Below, one piece after another: positions 1 through 9,187 of a stretch of 64,000 nucleotides of DNA. The DNA lies in the IMG/VR virus record IMGVR_UViG_3300005911_000002, positions 1 to 64,000 of that record; one strand, 5' to 3'. The position numbers and the translations under genes are program-made. The first letter of the stretch is position 1. Every line of letters starts with the position of its first letter. The DNA is from a virus. The notes beneath the pieces are model-generated. The model worked only from the letters and a program-made list of their open reading frames with translations. It was not told where the DNA came from and made no database searches.

Positions 1-17
1 CCAAGCATAAAAATAAA

Positions 18-37
18 GGCCCCCGAGGGCCTTTTTT
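18..37 (-). terminator. Bidirectional intrinsic terminator
   Basis: A GGCCC/GGGCC hairpin with a four-base loop lies at 18-31. T6 follows on the plus strand and a T-rich run follows on the minus strand. It lies about 80 nt beyond the stop of the minus-strand spike-like gene and can end that transcript as well as one entering from the left edge. Confidence 0.75.
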
Positions 38-112
38 ATCTCCGAAAATACTCGTCCCATATCTTAATAAGTACCATTATAGAGACTATACATACCGCAA
101 AGAACAACTCCA

Positions 113-1666
113 TCAAGTACCCGAGGTGTCGACCTCTTCCTTATCCTTGTGGTAACTATCTTCTGGGACATGCTTCGCAGGAATACCTAGATCTGGTAAT
201 ACCTCTATGTTAGATAATGTCGCTAGGGCAGTATCGGGAGTTACTACTGGCGGAAGAGGCACACCGCCCCACGCAATATTTGAAACTCCGCTAGAAGGGC
301 AGATGATGACCGGGCCATTGTACGAGCTAGCGTGTAGCGCGTTCGTCTTGGTAGTTCCATCAACATCCAATGTGCTATGTAGCTGAACTCCTCCGATAGT
401 CTCCATGGTCCCTAGTAATTTCACACCCTCTCCCACCTCTAACTTCTTATTAAGCAGAACGTTATCCCTAACTTCGAGTTCTTTCCTAAGTAGGGCACTG
501 TCCATTACGTCTAGCTTGAGATGGAATAGTACGTCCTCATGGACCTCAAGTTTCTTATGTATCTCGACATTCTCGTCAACTTCCAAATTTTTTTCCATAT
601 GCACATTATGTGTGACGTATAACTCGCCATCCAGTGTTAGCTTGGGCGTGTGCATAAATACTTCCCCCGCTTTCCAACCATCTCCGTTTGGGTCGTCGTT
701 TCTTTCCACATGCACTTGGAACACACTGCCCCAACCGTCGGGAACGTTTCCGTCATCCATGCCATATAGTGGGTTCATAATTGGTTCTTCGGATCCGCGT
801 CTGTCTTCCATTTTACTGACGCCTTTTTTTAGAAGACGAATGTCAATGAAGTCACCATCCTCTCCCACACTAACCCATAGACGATCTGCTTTTTTGGGGT
901 CGGTTTTATCTCTTAAAGATATATCTATGTTAGTTTTATTATCATCGTAATATGTATGCAGATGGGCCCTACCCCCATTCCACACGTTGAGCTGATTCTC
1001 TAACACTTGATAACAGTAATTCTTTATATTGGTATATAACCTTTGACATAGGTGGGTTACAAAATTGTAATTGAATCCACCGCGCTCTACGATTATCTTA
1101 TTACCAAACCTGCTTTTTATAACTGTGCTCCCAGGGGCAACTTTTTCTGCGCCCTTCTTATACGACATGGCATCTTCCCGGAGAGCGTCCAGCGCCTCGG
1201 TTGCACCGGCGGACCCAACTGTTCCACCCACTAATGATGTTGCAGCTCTCATCGCATCGTCAGATCTATCATCTAATCTGATGGACTGCATTGTGCTGTC
1301 TACATCTGAAGATCCCTCCTGGGCACCAGTCCCAAACCCTATAATACACGCCCACCCAGATGCGTCAATAAGTGCCACACACTCACATAGCGGTTCTATA
1401 GTTGAGTATATGCCTTCTCCATTTGCCGGGTGGTAATACGGAGAATATATGGGGACATTGGAATACCTCTGCCCTGTCCTATCTATGGAAATATCCGCGG
1501 AGTGCCCGTAATTTCTAATAGAATCTACAACGCCCCGTTCAATCTGGCACCCTTCTGAAGGGCGCGAGTTGCCAGTAGCTCCACCGAGTGCCGCACCTAA
1601 TAGTATATCTTCTAACACTAATACCACCGTCCTTATTTTAAATTGTATGCCCAGTATACCACTCAT
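113..1666 (-). CDS. Putative tail spike / baseplate needle protein
   Basis: A 517-residue protein. Residues about 40-115 look like a small OB-fold-type domain as in gpV/gp5-type spike proteins (IYSTIEPLCECVALIDASG region). The C-terminal third has a regular short repeat of the form LEV-x-E-x-V (about residues 350-440: KLEVHEDV, ELEVRDNV, KLEVGEGV). That periodicity is typical of trimeric beta-helical spikes and fibres. The gene starts at ATG 1666 and points away from the next virion genes; a hairpin terminator lies downstream. The spike role is inferred from architecture only, and a tail-fibre or baseplate-hub protein is an alternative. No enzymatic motif was recognised. Confidence 0.5.
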   Translation of the reverse strand: MSGILGIQFKIRTVVLVLEDILLGAALGGATGNSRPSEGCQIERGVVDSIRNYGHSADISIDRTGQRYSNVPIYSPYYHPANGEGIYSTIEPLCECVALIDASGWACIIGFGTGAQEGSSDVDSTMQSIRLDDRSDDAMRAATSLVGGTVGSAGATEALDALREDAMSYKKGAEKVAPGSTVIKSRFGNKIIVERGGFNYNFVTHLCQRLYTNIKNYCYQVLENQLNVWNGGRAHLHTYYDDNKTNIDISLRDKTDPKKADRLWVSVGEDGDFIDIRLLKKGVSKMEDRRGSEEPIMNPLYGMDDGNVPDGWGSVFQVHVERNDDPNGDGWKAGEVFMHTPKLTLDGELYVTHNVHMEKNLEVDENVEIHKKLEVHEDVLFHLKLDVMDSALLRKELEVRDNVLLNKKLEVGEGVKLLGTMETIGGVQLHSTLDVDGTTKTNALHASSYNGPVIICPSSGVSNIAWGGVPLPPVVTPDTALATLSNIEVLPDLGIPAKHVPEDSYHKDKEEVDTSGT

Positions 1667-1693
1667 GGACAGATTTGTAAAGAAACAGGCTAG

Positions 1694-1722
1694 TTGACAA
1701 TATTTTTTAAGTGTGTTATTCT
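1694..1722 (+). promoter_or_regulatory. Host-type extended -10 promoter
   Basis: TTGACA (1694-1699), a 17-bp spacer and TATTCT (1717-1722), with a TGT extended -10 just before the hexamer. It sits 37 bp upstream of the start at 1759, which has its own GGAG ribosome site. Confidence 0.7.
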
Positions 1723-1758
1723 TAACTAAAGGATTGGACTAATTTAGGAGAAAAAACA

Positions 1759-3570
1759 ATGACATTTTTGCGCATCGAGCCCAGCATTAAGACTTCTGGG
1801 TACAAGCTCCCACAGCTAAAAGCTGACTGGGATAGAGCAATTGTAGAATATATATTTAACAACTTCCCATTTTTACAGGAAGCACAGCCACAGAATAGTG
1901 CGATAGTTACGGACGAGGATAACAAGAGGTTCGGGATTATTTATTTCAGTATGGGACAGGCGGTCTTTGGAGTACCTTATGTCGTAGATAGTGGCACATT
2001 AAACAAAGTAGTGTCATTTATATACGAGGATAATATGTATCCGCTAAATGAGAGTAACTTTGAAGATCTAGTAGGGGACACAGGTGCAGAGCCATCCCTA
2101 GCCGAGCCTGAGACTGGGATACTATCCCACTCACCGGATTATTCTAACTCAGAAGAGCAGATTGCTAATCAATCCCCTGATGAGTCATATCCGAAAACAG
2201 CGTCAATTATAGGGTACCCAGAGGATATTATAAAGTATAGGGGTAAGCTGGAAAGCGTACTCCAGCCAATGGGAAACCAGCTAGTTTCTCTAATAGACAA
2301 TGTTAATATAACTCCTCTTGACGTCGCTGTTAGTGACATCATTGTATACTATATTAATTCAGAAGATAGGAAAATGTATGTTTACAAAGGGACCAAGGAG
2401 TACCTGGATGTAGATATGAACGAAGTACCTATTGCAGCCGTACCTAATTATTTTAAAAGTCTTGGGTACAGTCCCGAGAAGATAGAAAAAATACTAACTG
2501 ATAAACTACATATTATTTCCCCAGAGCGGAATAAGAAGAAACAACTTATTATTGAGAATGGTTTCTACGCAGTAGATTGTGCAGATGGTACTACCAGAAA
2601 AGGCATGAAAATAGGAAAACTATTTTTATTCTCAGACGGTTCGTACGCCATAGCGAGGAGAGCAAGGGGTAGACAGATTGAGAGGATCAATCTCCCGTAC
2701 AGAAATGTCTCGTCTATTCGCACAGGGGATGAGTTTTCACTTATAATAAAAGGTCAGAATTCGGATGAGGTGAATGTTATCCCTCTGAAAGCAGAGTACG
2801 TGTATTCTAAATTTGATAAGCCCGACCTGATTGAGATATCTACCGAAGAGCTATTGCCAAACTTCCCATACCCAGATTTTAATAAACGTCTTGTAACATC
2901 GAAGAGAGTTCCACAGTTTATATTAGTGGATGGGAAAGAATCGAGCATAGTATCTCCGGGCACAAAGGTTTTGATGATGACGGAGGAAGTATCTGTTAAA
3001 AGGGAAGAAACATACGAGGAGACTACCGAGGTTGCTGCAAAACACTTCATGGGGGATATACATATTGACTCCTTGGAGACTGCGAAACTGTTTGGTACCT
3101 CCGCGTTAGATATTGGCAAATTTGCATTTTTGATGACTACGGTCGGTGCTGAGGAATACCAGGAAGCTTTTGACAACGTTAAAAGTACAGGTATGGGCCA
3201 TGTTAAATTGGGATCGTATGTTGATGGGTTTGATTTGAAACTTAAGGCCATGGAGAAATTAGCTGGGTGGGAACTTCCAGCAATAGACCTATATATCCTC
3301 TCCAAGTTCGCCGCGGAAGACCAAATACAAATGACCAATGCAGATATAGTTAAGATTATCGGAACAGGGACAGTTAACACAGATAATGTTTCCAGGTTTA
3401 TTGAGTATGTTCCGCAGTTAGACGAAGTTCTGGCTGTTCTTACTAAGATCATAATAAATGCGCAGCTATATGGTCCGACGGATGTTGCTAGTGCAGCAGA
3501 GTCTGTATATAACTCGCTTAGTTCTTTTGTCGAAAGATTGAGAGAAATTGATTCCTTATATGGAGAATAG
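1759..3570 (+). CDS. Large virion-like protein of unknown function
   Basis: A 603-residue protein preceded by a good promoter and a TTAGGAG ribosome site. No enzymatic motif was recognised. The N-terminal 110 residues look like a globular alpha/beta domain. A polar Ser/Glu/Pro-rich linker follows at about 110-150. The C-terminal third is helical and contains KTAS (about residue 150), KLAG and KFAA, tetrapeptides that recur in the head proteins of this phage. It is followed two nucleotides later by another virion-like gene. A structural role is inferred from the neighbours; it does not look like a portal protein. Confidence 0.5.
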   Translation: MTFLRIEPSIKTSGYKLPQLKADWDRAIVEYIFNNFPFLQEAQPQNSAIVTDEDNKRFGIIYFSMGQAVFGVPYVVDSGTLNKVVSFIYEDNMYPLNESNFEDLVGDTGAEPSLAEPETGILSHSPDYSNSEEQIANQSPDESYPKTASIIGYPEDIIKYRGKLESVLQPMGNQLVSLIDNVNITPLDVAVSDIIVYYINSEDRKMYVYKGTKEYLDVDMNEVPIAAVPNYFKSLGYSPEKIEKILTDKLHIISPERNKKKQLIIENGFYAVDCADGTTRKGMKIGKLFLFSDGSYAIARRARGRQIERINLPYRNVSSIRTGDEFSLIIKGQNSDEVNVIPLKAEYVYSKFDKPDLIEISTEELLPNFPYPDFNKRLVTSKRVPQFILVDGKESSIVSPGTKVLMMTEEVSVKREETYEETTEVAAKHFMGDIHIDSLETAKLFGTSALDIGKFAFLMTTVGAEEYQEAFDNVKSTGMGHVKLGSYVDGFDLKLKAMEKLAGWELPAIDLYILSKFAAEDQIQMTNADIVKIIGTGTVNTDNVSRFIEYVPQLDEVLAVLTKIIINAQLYGPTDVASAAESVYNSLSSFVERLREIDSLYGE

Positions 3571-3572
3571 GC

Positions 3573-4805
3573 ATGTTAATAATATTCGAGCCTTCGGGGC
3601 AAACGCTCACACATACATTCACATCTGATGCAATACTCGGACCTCTGTATGTTAGAAACTTAACTACAGACCAGGCTGAGATATTGCTTACGATTACCAT
3701 TCCTTCTCAGGCAGAGGCGTTTACGACTGTTCACTATAACGATGCAGACGTAAACGATACAATAGTTTCAGAAGATATACTTATTGATCGTATATCTGGG
3801 ACCCTGGTTCCGAGCGGGACTATTTTAACCGCTACGTCTGAAATGAACGCTGAGTTTTTACAGATATACACAGAGGTCGTCAGTGAGCCAACTCAGGCCC
3901 AGATGACCAGTGCTCTAACTCTTATTGACGATATAAAGACTATAAATACTGATATGCGTGCATCCCAGGCTGCTATATCCACGGAAGCAACCCTGGTTGG
4001 CATATCCGCTCTTATCGGATCACGCATTACAAAGTGTAATACTGATAGTGTAACAATAGCTGGAACCGTGCCAGTATCCCTGCCAGCAGCATCGATTAGT
4101 AATAATCTTATGAAAGTTAAGGTGGTTGAAGACGATGTAGCTAGCGTAACTCAGCAAACTATAAATGATTTATTATCCGGACTAACGTCCCTTCGATCTA
4201 TAGCAGCTACTGATGTTACTTTGACAGTAAACCACGTAGCTACCGCTTCCCTTTTGGGAACTATATCATCTAAAGTCGATGATGTGGTTGACGCGGTTAA
4301 CAGTATGGTCAGGGTTGTAAATGTGTCCGTACCACCTCTTTCAGTAGATATGACAGGTCTTCTTCCTTTTGAGGACACGGGTAGTACTGAGAGAAAAGCT
4401 TTGACAGATACGAATGGTCGAATTATACTTTCACCTGACACACTGATTGGGATTGACCCTATCGCTGTAGCTCCTGGGACTACGTCCGTATCACATACTG
4501 ACTCGGTCACACTTGGTGCCGGGGAATCCGGACTTGTGTTTGTGTCTGAAACTAAGATGTTCATATACAACATCACAGCTACGACCGGAAATAAACAGTG
4601 CAAATTGGAGATATTACAGAACATTAGTGGCTCAGACACTGTAAAATATACAGAGGACTACACCACACAACAATCAGTGGACGATTTTACATACGAACCT
4701 CCAAAGCCAGCTATATACCGTGATGTATTAAAGGTTAGAATTACAAATACTAGCAGCGGTACTATCCAGGTATACGTAGCAATAGAGTATGAGGGGATAT
4801 CTTAA
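3573..4805 (+). CDS. Putative virion/tail-fibre-like protein
   Basis: A 410-residue protein rich in Thr, Ser, Val and Ile with few charges. It starts with a short beta-rich domain, has a middle helical region with regular hydrophobic spacing (about 105-240, possible trimeric coiled coil), and ends in a beta-sandwich-like domain (about 290-410, ending VYVAIEYEG). This head-stalk-tip layout is common in fibre or appendage proteins. It lies 2 nt after the 603-residue gene and just before a papain-fold hydrolase gene, so the block is probably one transcript. No specific family was recognised. Confidence 0.45.
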   Translation: MLIIFEPSGQTLTHTFTSDAILGPLYVRNLTTDQAEILLTITIPSQAEAFTTVHYNDADVNDTIVSEDILIDRISGTLVPSGTILTATSEMNAEFLQIYTEVVSEPTQAQMTSALTLIDDIKTINTDMRASQAAISTEATLVGISALIGSRITKCNTDSVTIAGTVPVSLPAASISNNLMKVKVVEDDVASVTQQTINDLLSGLTSLRSIAATDVTLTVNHVATASLLGTISSKVDDVVDAVNSMVRVVNVSVPPLSVDMTGLLPFEDTGSTERKALTDTNGRIILSPDTLIGIDPIAVAPGTTSVSHTDSVTLGAGESGLVFVSETKMFIYNITATTGNKQCKLEILQNISGSDTVKYTEDYTTQQSVDDFTYEPPKPAIYRDVLKVRITNTSSGTIQVYVAIEYEGIS

Positions 4806-4815
4806 GGAATATATT

Positions 4816-5424
4816 ATGATTAGGACACCACTTACAAAACTTAATACAGGCGACGTACTTATAATGGGTCCATATAAACGACATATGAAACACATTCCTG
4901 ATACAATTGTGCAAAGCGCAACAGATTCTAAATTTTCACATGCGGGTTTTTATTTCCACGTGGACGACGTTCCTGCGGAGATACGGAAAGATTACGATTG
5001 CGGATGCGAGCACTGGATATTTGAAGCCAATAAGCACGAGAGCCCATTTATGCCGTTCATGAAAACTGAATATCTCGAAGACTATGAGTGGCAGGCGCTA
5101 AGGTTAAAGATGGAGTACAGAGAATATCTCCCAGATATAATAGCCACCATCGCAGGATACGATTGCGATATACATAATTTTTGGTCGACTTACTTTATGG
5201 GCACATTAATGTTTCTCCCTAAATGTCTACGGATGATAAAGTCATGGGTATTTAGCCAGCCGAATCCGTTTGCAATTGACCGAGCACACTACTGTTCTGA
5301 GATAGTTGTTGCTGCACATGAGTCCGTGGGACTTGACATTGCGTATAATATAGGGTTAAATAGAGATAGTATATGTGCAAAAGACTTTCAGAGGTGTACA
5401 TTTTTTAATAGGGTGAGATATTAG
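4816..5424 (+). CDS. YiiX/YebB-like permuted papain-fold hydrolase
   Basis: A 202-residue protein from the ATG at 4816, chosen because AAGGA lies just upstream; an in-frame ATG at 4789 overlaps the previous gene and lacks a ribosome site. The N-terminus shows GDVLIMGP followed by FSHAGFY (His42). The C-terminal half contains HYCSEIVVAA (Cys160). This order, His before Cys, is the signature of the circularly permuted NlpC/P60 superfamily (YiiX/YebB, DUF830). Members are cysteine hydrolases acting on amide or ester bonds. In a virion-gene cluster it could be a cell-wall or lipid-acting tail enzyme, but the substrate cannot be told. Confidence 0.6.
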   Translation: MIRTPLTKLNTGDVLIMGPYKRHMKHIPDTIVQSATDSKFSHAGFYFHVDDVPAEIRKDYDCGCEHWIFEANKHESPFMPFMKTEYLEDYEWQALRLKMEYREYLPDIIATIAGYDCDIHNFWSTYFMGTLMFLPKCLRMIKSWVFSQPNPFAIDRAHYCSEIVVAAHESVGLDIAYNIGLNRDSICAKDFQRCTFFNRVRY

Positions 5425-5425
5425 T

Positions 5426-6076
5426 ATGACTATTTATGATAACTACATTATAATCGATGGTAAAATGGTATCCCTGAGCACTACAGGGGAAACAACCACT
5501 TCTGAAGAGGTGACCACCACAACAACCCCTACAGACAAGTTTATCTGGGGAATATCATGGTCGACTGACGATGGTACTCGGGTAGAGTGGATGTTCGACG
5601 GTACAGCGGACAGCTTTAACGTATATCGCGTAGGGACAACAACCAATACACTCTTAGTTAATACTACCGAGTCTTACTACGAATACTCGTCCGGGGACGC
5701 TTCAGATCAATACTTAGTCGAAGCTATCCAGGATGGTTCCGCCGTAGATACAGTTACGGTAGATATTGATACATATCTACTAGATACTAACATGCGTATT
5801 TACGGAACCATAGTTACTATGGGCGGGCAACCCGCAGATGGAGCAGAGGTATTTATTTATACTGAATCGCAAATTAATGAATTTGCACATCGCACGTTAA
5901 TGTCAAAACTAAGGCTCATAGATATAACCGATGATGATGGGAATTTCCACTTTTACGTGAGACGTGGTCTTACAGTGTCCCTGTCTATACCGTTTGCATT
6001 TGTTAGGAAAACCCTCACACTCCCAACAAACATACCCTCATTGGATATAATAGAGTACGCCGATATAGGGATGTGA
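5426..6076 (+). CDS. Fibronectin III / carboxypeptidase-regulatory-like virion protein
   Basis: A 216-residue protein. After a short start and a Thr-rich linker (about 18-36) there is a fibronectin type III-like domain (about 40-120, with FNVYRVGTTT and a closing EAIQDGSAVDTVTV strand). A carboxypeptidase-regulatory-like beta-sandwich follows (about 124-210: RIYGTIVTMGGQPADGAEV, then DDDGNFHFYVRRG). Such domains decorate capsids and tails and can bind surface sugars. The start at 5426 nearly abuts the previous stop, so translation is probably coupled. Function as a decoration or adhesion protein is inferred. Confidence 0.5.
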   Translation: MTIYDNYIIIDGKMVSLSTTGETTTSEEVTTTTTPTDKFIWGISWSTDDGTRVEWMFDGTADSFNVYRVGTTTNTLLVNTTESYYEYSSGDASDQYLVEAIQDGSAVDTVTVDIDTYLLDTNMRIYGTIVTMGGQPADGAEVFIYTESQINEFAHRTLMSKLRLIDITDDDGNFHFYVRRGLTVSLSIPFAFVRKTLTLPTNIPSLDIIEYADIGM

Positions 6077-6082
6077 TTCCTT

Positions 6083-6880
6083 GTGCTCTGCGAAAACTTC
6101 ATAAAGATAGCAATCATAAATAACCGAACCCTCGCGGAAATTAACGATATGTTAGTGGGTTTTAGAATGTCTTCCGTGACAGAAGCCGACATTGTCGCGG
6201 TTGTAGCCCAGTTACCGAGCAAATACCACGCTTCATTTATGTCGTTAGATCTGTTTGCCAAACCTATAACCGTACCACCAATGATCACATACTCAGACTT
6301 GTCCTGGGAAGAAGTCATGCTCATAAAAGACATCTCAGACAAGATGGCCGAGGTTATTCAGCTTGGAATACTGTTAAAGGTCAACGGGTTCATCGATATA
6401 CTCAAGAAAAGATACATAGGCTGCTTTGAACCATACCTGTTAGATTTATATAAAAAATATGTATTTAACGTTGACAGGGTATCCGCAGTAGAATTCTACC
6501 AGTACGTACAGGACGGTAAAATTACAGGAGTCACGTCTCATTTAGTCCAGGCTCTATCAAACCCTTCTTTTGCAGAGTTCCTGGTGACTGGCCAGAGCTC
6601 CGATGATCTTAACATGCTAGTTAAGAACGCTGGACAGGTAGCCTACGCTAAATTTATGGAGTGCTTCCAAACAAATAATCCCGCAGAAGCTCAAAAGTGG
6701 GCACAAGTTCTCATTAAAGCAGCACAAGTTAAAACACCTACTAAGAAGAACGACCTACTTGATCAGCTGGAACAGCTCAGCGTTGAGTGGGATGAGAAGA
6801 CAAACGCGCATTCCGAAGTACCTCAGATGACCGAGGACATAGACGACCCAGACCCGTTGGATGACGAGCTCCCAGAATAA
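6083..6880 (+). CDS. Alpha-helical protein of unknown function
   Basis: A 265-residue protein starting at GTG 6083, directly after the previous gene; no strong ribosome site is visible, so coupled translation or a start at ATG 6150 is possible. The sequence is mostly helical and ends in a very acidic tail (EDIDDPDPLDDELPE). It ends shortly before the convergent terminase gene on the other strand. A small-terminase or packaging-accessory role would fit position and size, but no motif supports it. Confidence 0.45.
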   Translation: MLCENFIKIAIINNRTLAEINDMLVGFRMSSVTEADIVAVVAQLPSKYHASFMSLDLFAKPITVPPMITYSDLSWEEVMLIKDISDKMAEVIQLGILLKVNGFIDILKKRYIGCFEPYLLDLYKKYVFNVDRVSAVEFYQYVQDGKITGVTSHLVQALSNPSFAEFLVTGQSSDDLNMLVKNAGQVAYAKFMECFQTNNPAEAQKWAQVLIKAAQVKTPTKKNDLLDQLEQLSVEWDEKTNAHSEVPQMTEDIDDPDPLDDELPE

Positions 6881-6888
6881 GGTATAAA
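6881..6888 (+). promoter_or_regulatory. GGTATAAA element
   Basis: One of a set of GGTATAAA sequences. Here it directly follows a stop codon and lies 28 bp before the ATG at 6916, which has its own GGAGGG ribosome site. The set may be a phage-specific or extended -10 promoter class. Confidence 0.4.
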
Positions 6889-6915
6889 ATCACATACTAA
6901 TATTAGGAGGGTTCT

Positions 6916-7386
6916 ATGACTAAGATGATCAAAAAGGAAGTTACTATCATGATACAGAAAGCTAACTTTGAGAGGTGTGAATTAGATGGTGCAGGCTGTC
7001 AGATAATATTCTCATCCGGGATGTTAAAGATACGCGGAAACATATTCAAAAAAACAGCTCCTGGAACATCCACCTGCAGAGCATGCGGGAATAAGATAAA
7101 AAAAGGTGATGTGTGTATTTCTTTCCAGTACGACTTTGATAACAACCACACGGATATCGTTGGGAATAGCATATATTCTAGTCACGTTTACATACACGAC
7201 AAATGTGAAATTGATAACGAGATTCACCTGAGCGAAGGTGATATGGTATCCGAGAAAACTCTTAGAAGGTTCTACCCAGACATACCGGATACAGAATACA
7301 AAGAGATATGCATCGTAATAGGCAACGAAATATTCGGACGTGTGGACCTAGACGATGGCGAACATGTATTTAAGAAGTTGGGCTAG
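6916..7386 (+). CDS. Small zinc-ribbon-like protein
   Basis: A 156-residue protein with a strong GGAGGG ribosome site. CRAC at residues 54-57 and HDKC at 94-97 form a CxxC...HxxC set about 37 residues apart, as in treble-clef or PARP-type zinc-binding modules. The N-terminal 45 residues and the C-terminus (acidic) carry no recognised motif. A GGTATAAA element stands upstream. It may be a small regulatory or nucleic-acid-binding protein; function unknown. Confidence 0.5.
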   Translation: MTKMIKKEVTIMIQKANFERCELDGAGCQIIFSSGMLKIRGNIFKKTAPGTSTCRACGNKIKKGDVCISFQYDFDNNHTDIVGNSIYSSHVYIHDKCEIDNEIHLSEGDMVSEKTLRRFYPDIPDTEYKEICIVIGNEIFGRVDLDDGEHVFKKLG

Positions 7387-7439
7387 CCTGACGGAGAAAG
7401 GTCGCCCTCGGTAACAGCTCTACCAAGATATCTAATAAG

Positions 7440-7476
7440 TCTCTCAGGGATATGCGAATAAGCAGTCTCTGAGAGA
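7440..7476. other. Inverted repeat between convergent genes
   Basis: Eight-base arms TCTCTCAG (7440-7447) and CTGAGAGA (7469-7476) flank a 21-nt loop in the 113-nt gap between two convergent genes. There is no T-run on either side, so it is not a classical terminator. It could fold as an RNA hairpin on either transcript. Confidence 0.3.
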
Positions 7477-7499
7477 TACCATCCTGCGTTCTTCACTGG

Positions 7500-9083
7500 T
7501 CATGCTGAATACCCCCACTTCTTTTTAATAATAGCTGCTACCTTCATATAGTTTACAGCGTGTACAGTGTCGTCTGGATTAGTCTGCTCATGAGTGTAGT
7601 ATTCTTCCATGTCGCCATGTCGATCTTTTCTATATTCTATTCGTACATTAAGAAAATCCTGTATAAAATCTTTTCTAATCTGCAGTGCTCTTGGCCATAT
7701 TATCTCAGATTGTTTTATGCCTCTGAATAAATCCGTTATCTGTGCGTCTCTATTAATAGTATATGTTTTCTTTTTACCGTTGTACTTTAGGGGGCATATC
7801 TGTGTCCCACTATTGTACACTTCAAATACCCGGTTAGCCCCAAATACTTTTTTTAGTTTTGGGTTCTGATACCCAGCGCCCACACCCCAGTCTGTTCCAA
7901 GGGCGGTCCACGAGAACATGCCAAGCCTATAACAAATATCATCTAGCTGGGCGTTCTGGTCTATGTCCTTGCCTTTCATGTACTTTTTAAGATGTACAAT
8001 CTTCATCCTACCATCTACAATGGCCCCTATGACAAATACTGTAAATGACACCGTCCCCAGACCCCAGTCAATACCAGCAAACAGCGGGTACATGTGATAT
8101 TTTGCCTGGATCTGGTCAATCGGGCAATTGTCGTACTGCTCGCACTCGAAATCTCTTTCATTTAGAGGTACCTCAGAGGAGTCGAAGGGCAACCCTAATA
8201 TTTCGTTATAAAGTGTTACCCGATCGGTATTCTTCACCTTGATGTAAAATTTAAGATACCTATCTGCGTCCATGATTCCTGCAAGGAGAAGCTGCGGCAT
8301 TCTAAACCCACGCATGAATCTAGTCTCACCCAGTTGATATCTCCCCTGCCACGATCCGTTTAATACGTTTAAAATTGTTGTTCTTTTAGAAGTTTTGTAG
8401 CAGTTGCTACAGATTATGCCTGCCCGTCCGATGTTTCGTAACCCTAGTATATTATGTTTCCCACACACATGGCACGCAACTACCCATTCCTCAGCAGTGG
8501 ATTTATTCATAAAGGTGGTGGATAATATATTATCTATTGCTTTTGGGGTTCCTGTGTATATGGTTACCCCACCGTCTTTGGCATGAGACAGACATTCGTT
8601 TGCAACATATATAGCATCCGAAGTTATATCCTGCATTTCATCAATGTATAGCCTATCCCCAGGGATACCACGAGCAGTATCACCATTTCCCCTGAGTGTG
8701 ATTAAATCTATAGCCGACAGATTCGCAAATCGAATCATGGATTGGGAATTTACACAATGTGAGGCTCTTGTGAAATTTACGCGGATCAACTTGTTACCGT
8801 AAACTGTGTCAGTTAGCCTGTCTCGGTGGAACCTTTTTACGTGATTATTCGTAGCACTTGCATAGATATAGTTTAATCTTGTAAGGCACGCCTCCGCGGT
8901 CAGTCTGTTGCCGATGAACGTGGATTTTTCAATCTGCCGACCACCCATAACTATTATATCTGGGTGGTTTACGTTGTATATTCTCTGCCACCATGGGCGC
9001 TTAGCTAAGCTGAACGGCTCCCCTTTAGAAGTGAACGCTAATTCGGAAAATTTAGATATTGAGTAAGTGCCCATAATATACAT
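7500..9083 (-). CDS. terL: Terminase large subunit
   Basis: A 527-residue DNA packaging motor. A Walker A-type sequence MGGRQIEKST sits at residues 46-55, Walker B RLYIDE at 144-149, and a coupling motif TGTP at 177-180. The nuclease half begins with GIDWG (Asp339), followed by a second acidic motif TDWGVG near 402 and a C-terminal DDTVHAVNY near 508, as in RNase H-fold terminase nucleases. A four-cysteine zinc site (C204, C207, C225, C228) is inserted between the ATPase and nuclease parts. It is encoded far from the capsid genes and on the opposite strand. The start may be ATG 9083 or the in-frame ATG at 9074. Confidence 0.88.
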   Translation of the reverse strand: MYIMGTYSISKFSELAFTSKGEPFSLAKRPWWQRIYNVNHPDIIVMGGRQIEKSTFIGNRLTAEACLTRLNYIYASATNNHVKRFHRDRLTDTVYGNKLIRVNFTRASHCVNSQSMIRFANLSAIDLITLRGNGDTARGIPGDRLYIDEMQDITSDAIYVANECLSHAKDGGVTIYTGTPKAIDNILSTTFMNKSTAEEWVVACHVCGKHNILGLRNIGRAGIICSNCYKTSKRTTILNVLNGSWQGRYQLGETRFMRGFRMPQLLLAGIMDADRYLKFYIKVKNTDRVTLYNEILGLPFDSSEVPLNERDFECEQYDNCPIDQIQAKYHMYPLFAGIDWGLGTVSFTVFVIGAIVDGRMKIVHLKKYMKGKDIDQNAQLDDICYRLGMFSWTALGTDWGVGAGYQNPKLKKVFGANRVFEVYNSGTQICPLKYNGKKKTYTINRDAQITDLFRGIKQSEIIWPRALQIRKDFIQDFLNVRIEYRKDRHGDMEEYYTHEQTNPDDTVHAVNYMKVAAIIKKKWGYSA

Positions 9084-9111
9084 AGTACCCCGATTTTAGC
9101 TAATTTGTCAA
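9082..9111 (-). promoter_or_regulatory. Possible terminase promoter
   Basis: On the minus strand TTGACA (9111-9106) is followed after 18 bp by TACTAT (9087-9082). The -10 overlaps the first possible ATG, so the transcript would start around the second ATG (9074) with almost no leader. It is weak and may be fortuitous. Confidence 0.3.
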
Positions 9112-9118
9112 CTATAAT

Positions 9119-9148
9119 TTGACTTTGCCATATTGGTTATGCTACTAT
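9119..9148 (+). promoter_or_regulatory. Host-type promoter for thyX
   Basis: TTGACT (9119-9124), 18-bp spacer, TACTAT (9143-9148) with a TGC extended -10. It lies 40 bp upstream of the thyX start. Confidence 0.6.
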
Positions 9149-9187
9149 CTACTAAATGAAAAAGATTAATAACACAGGGGGACTAAC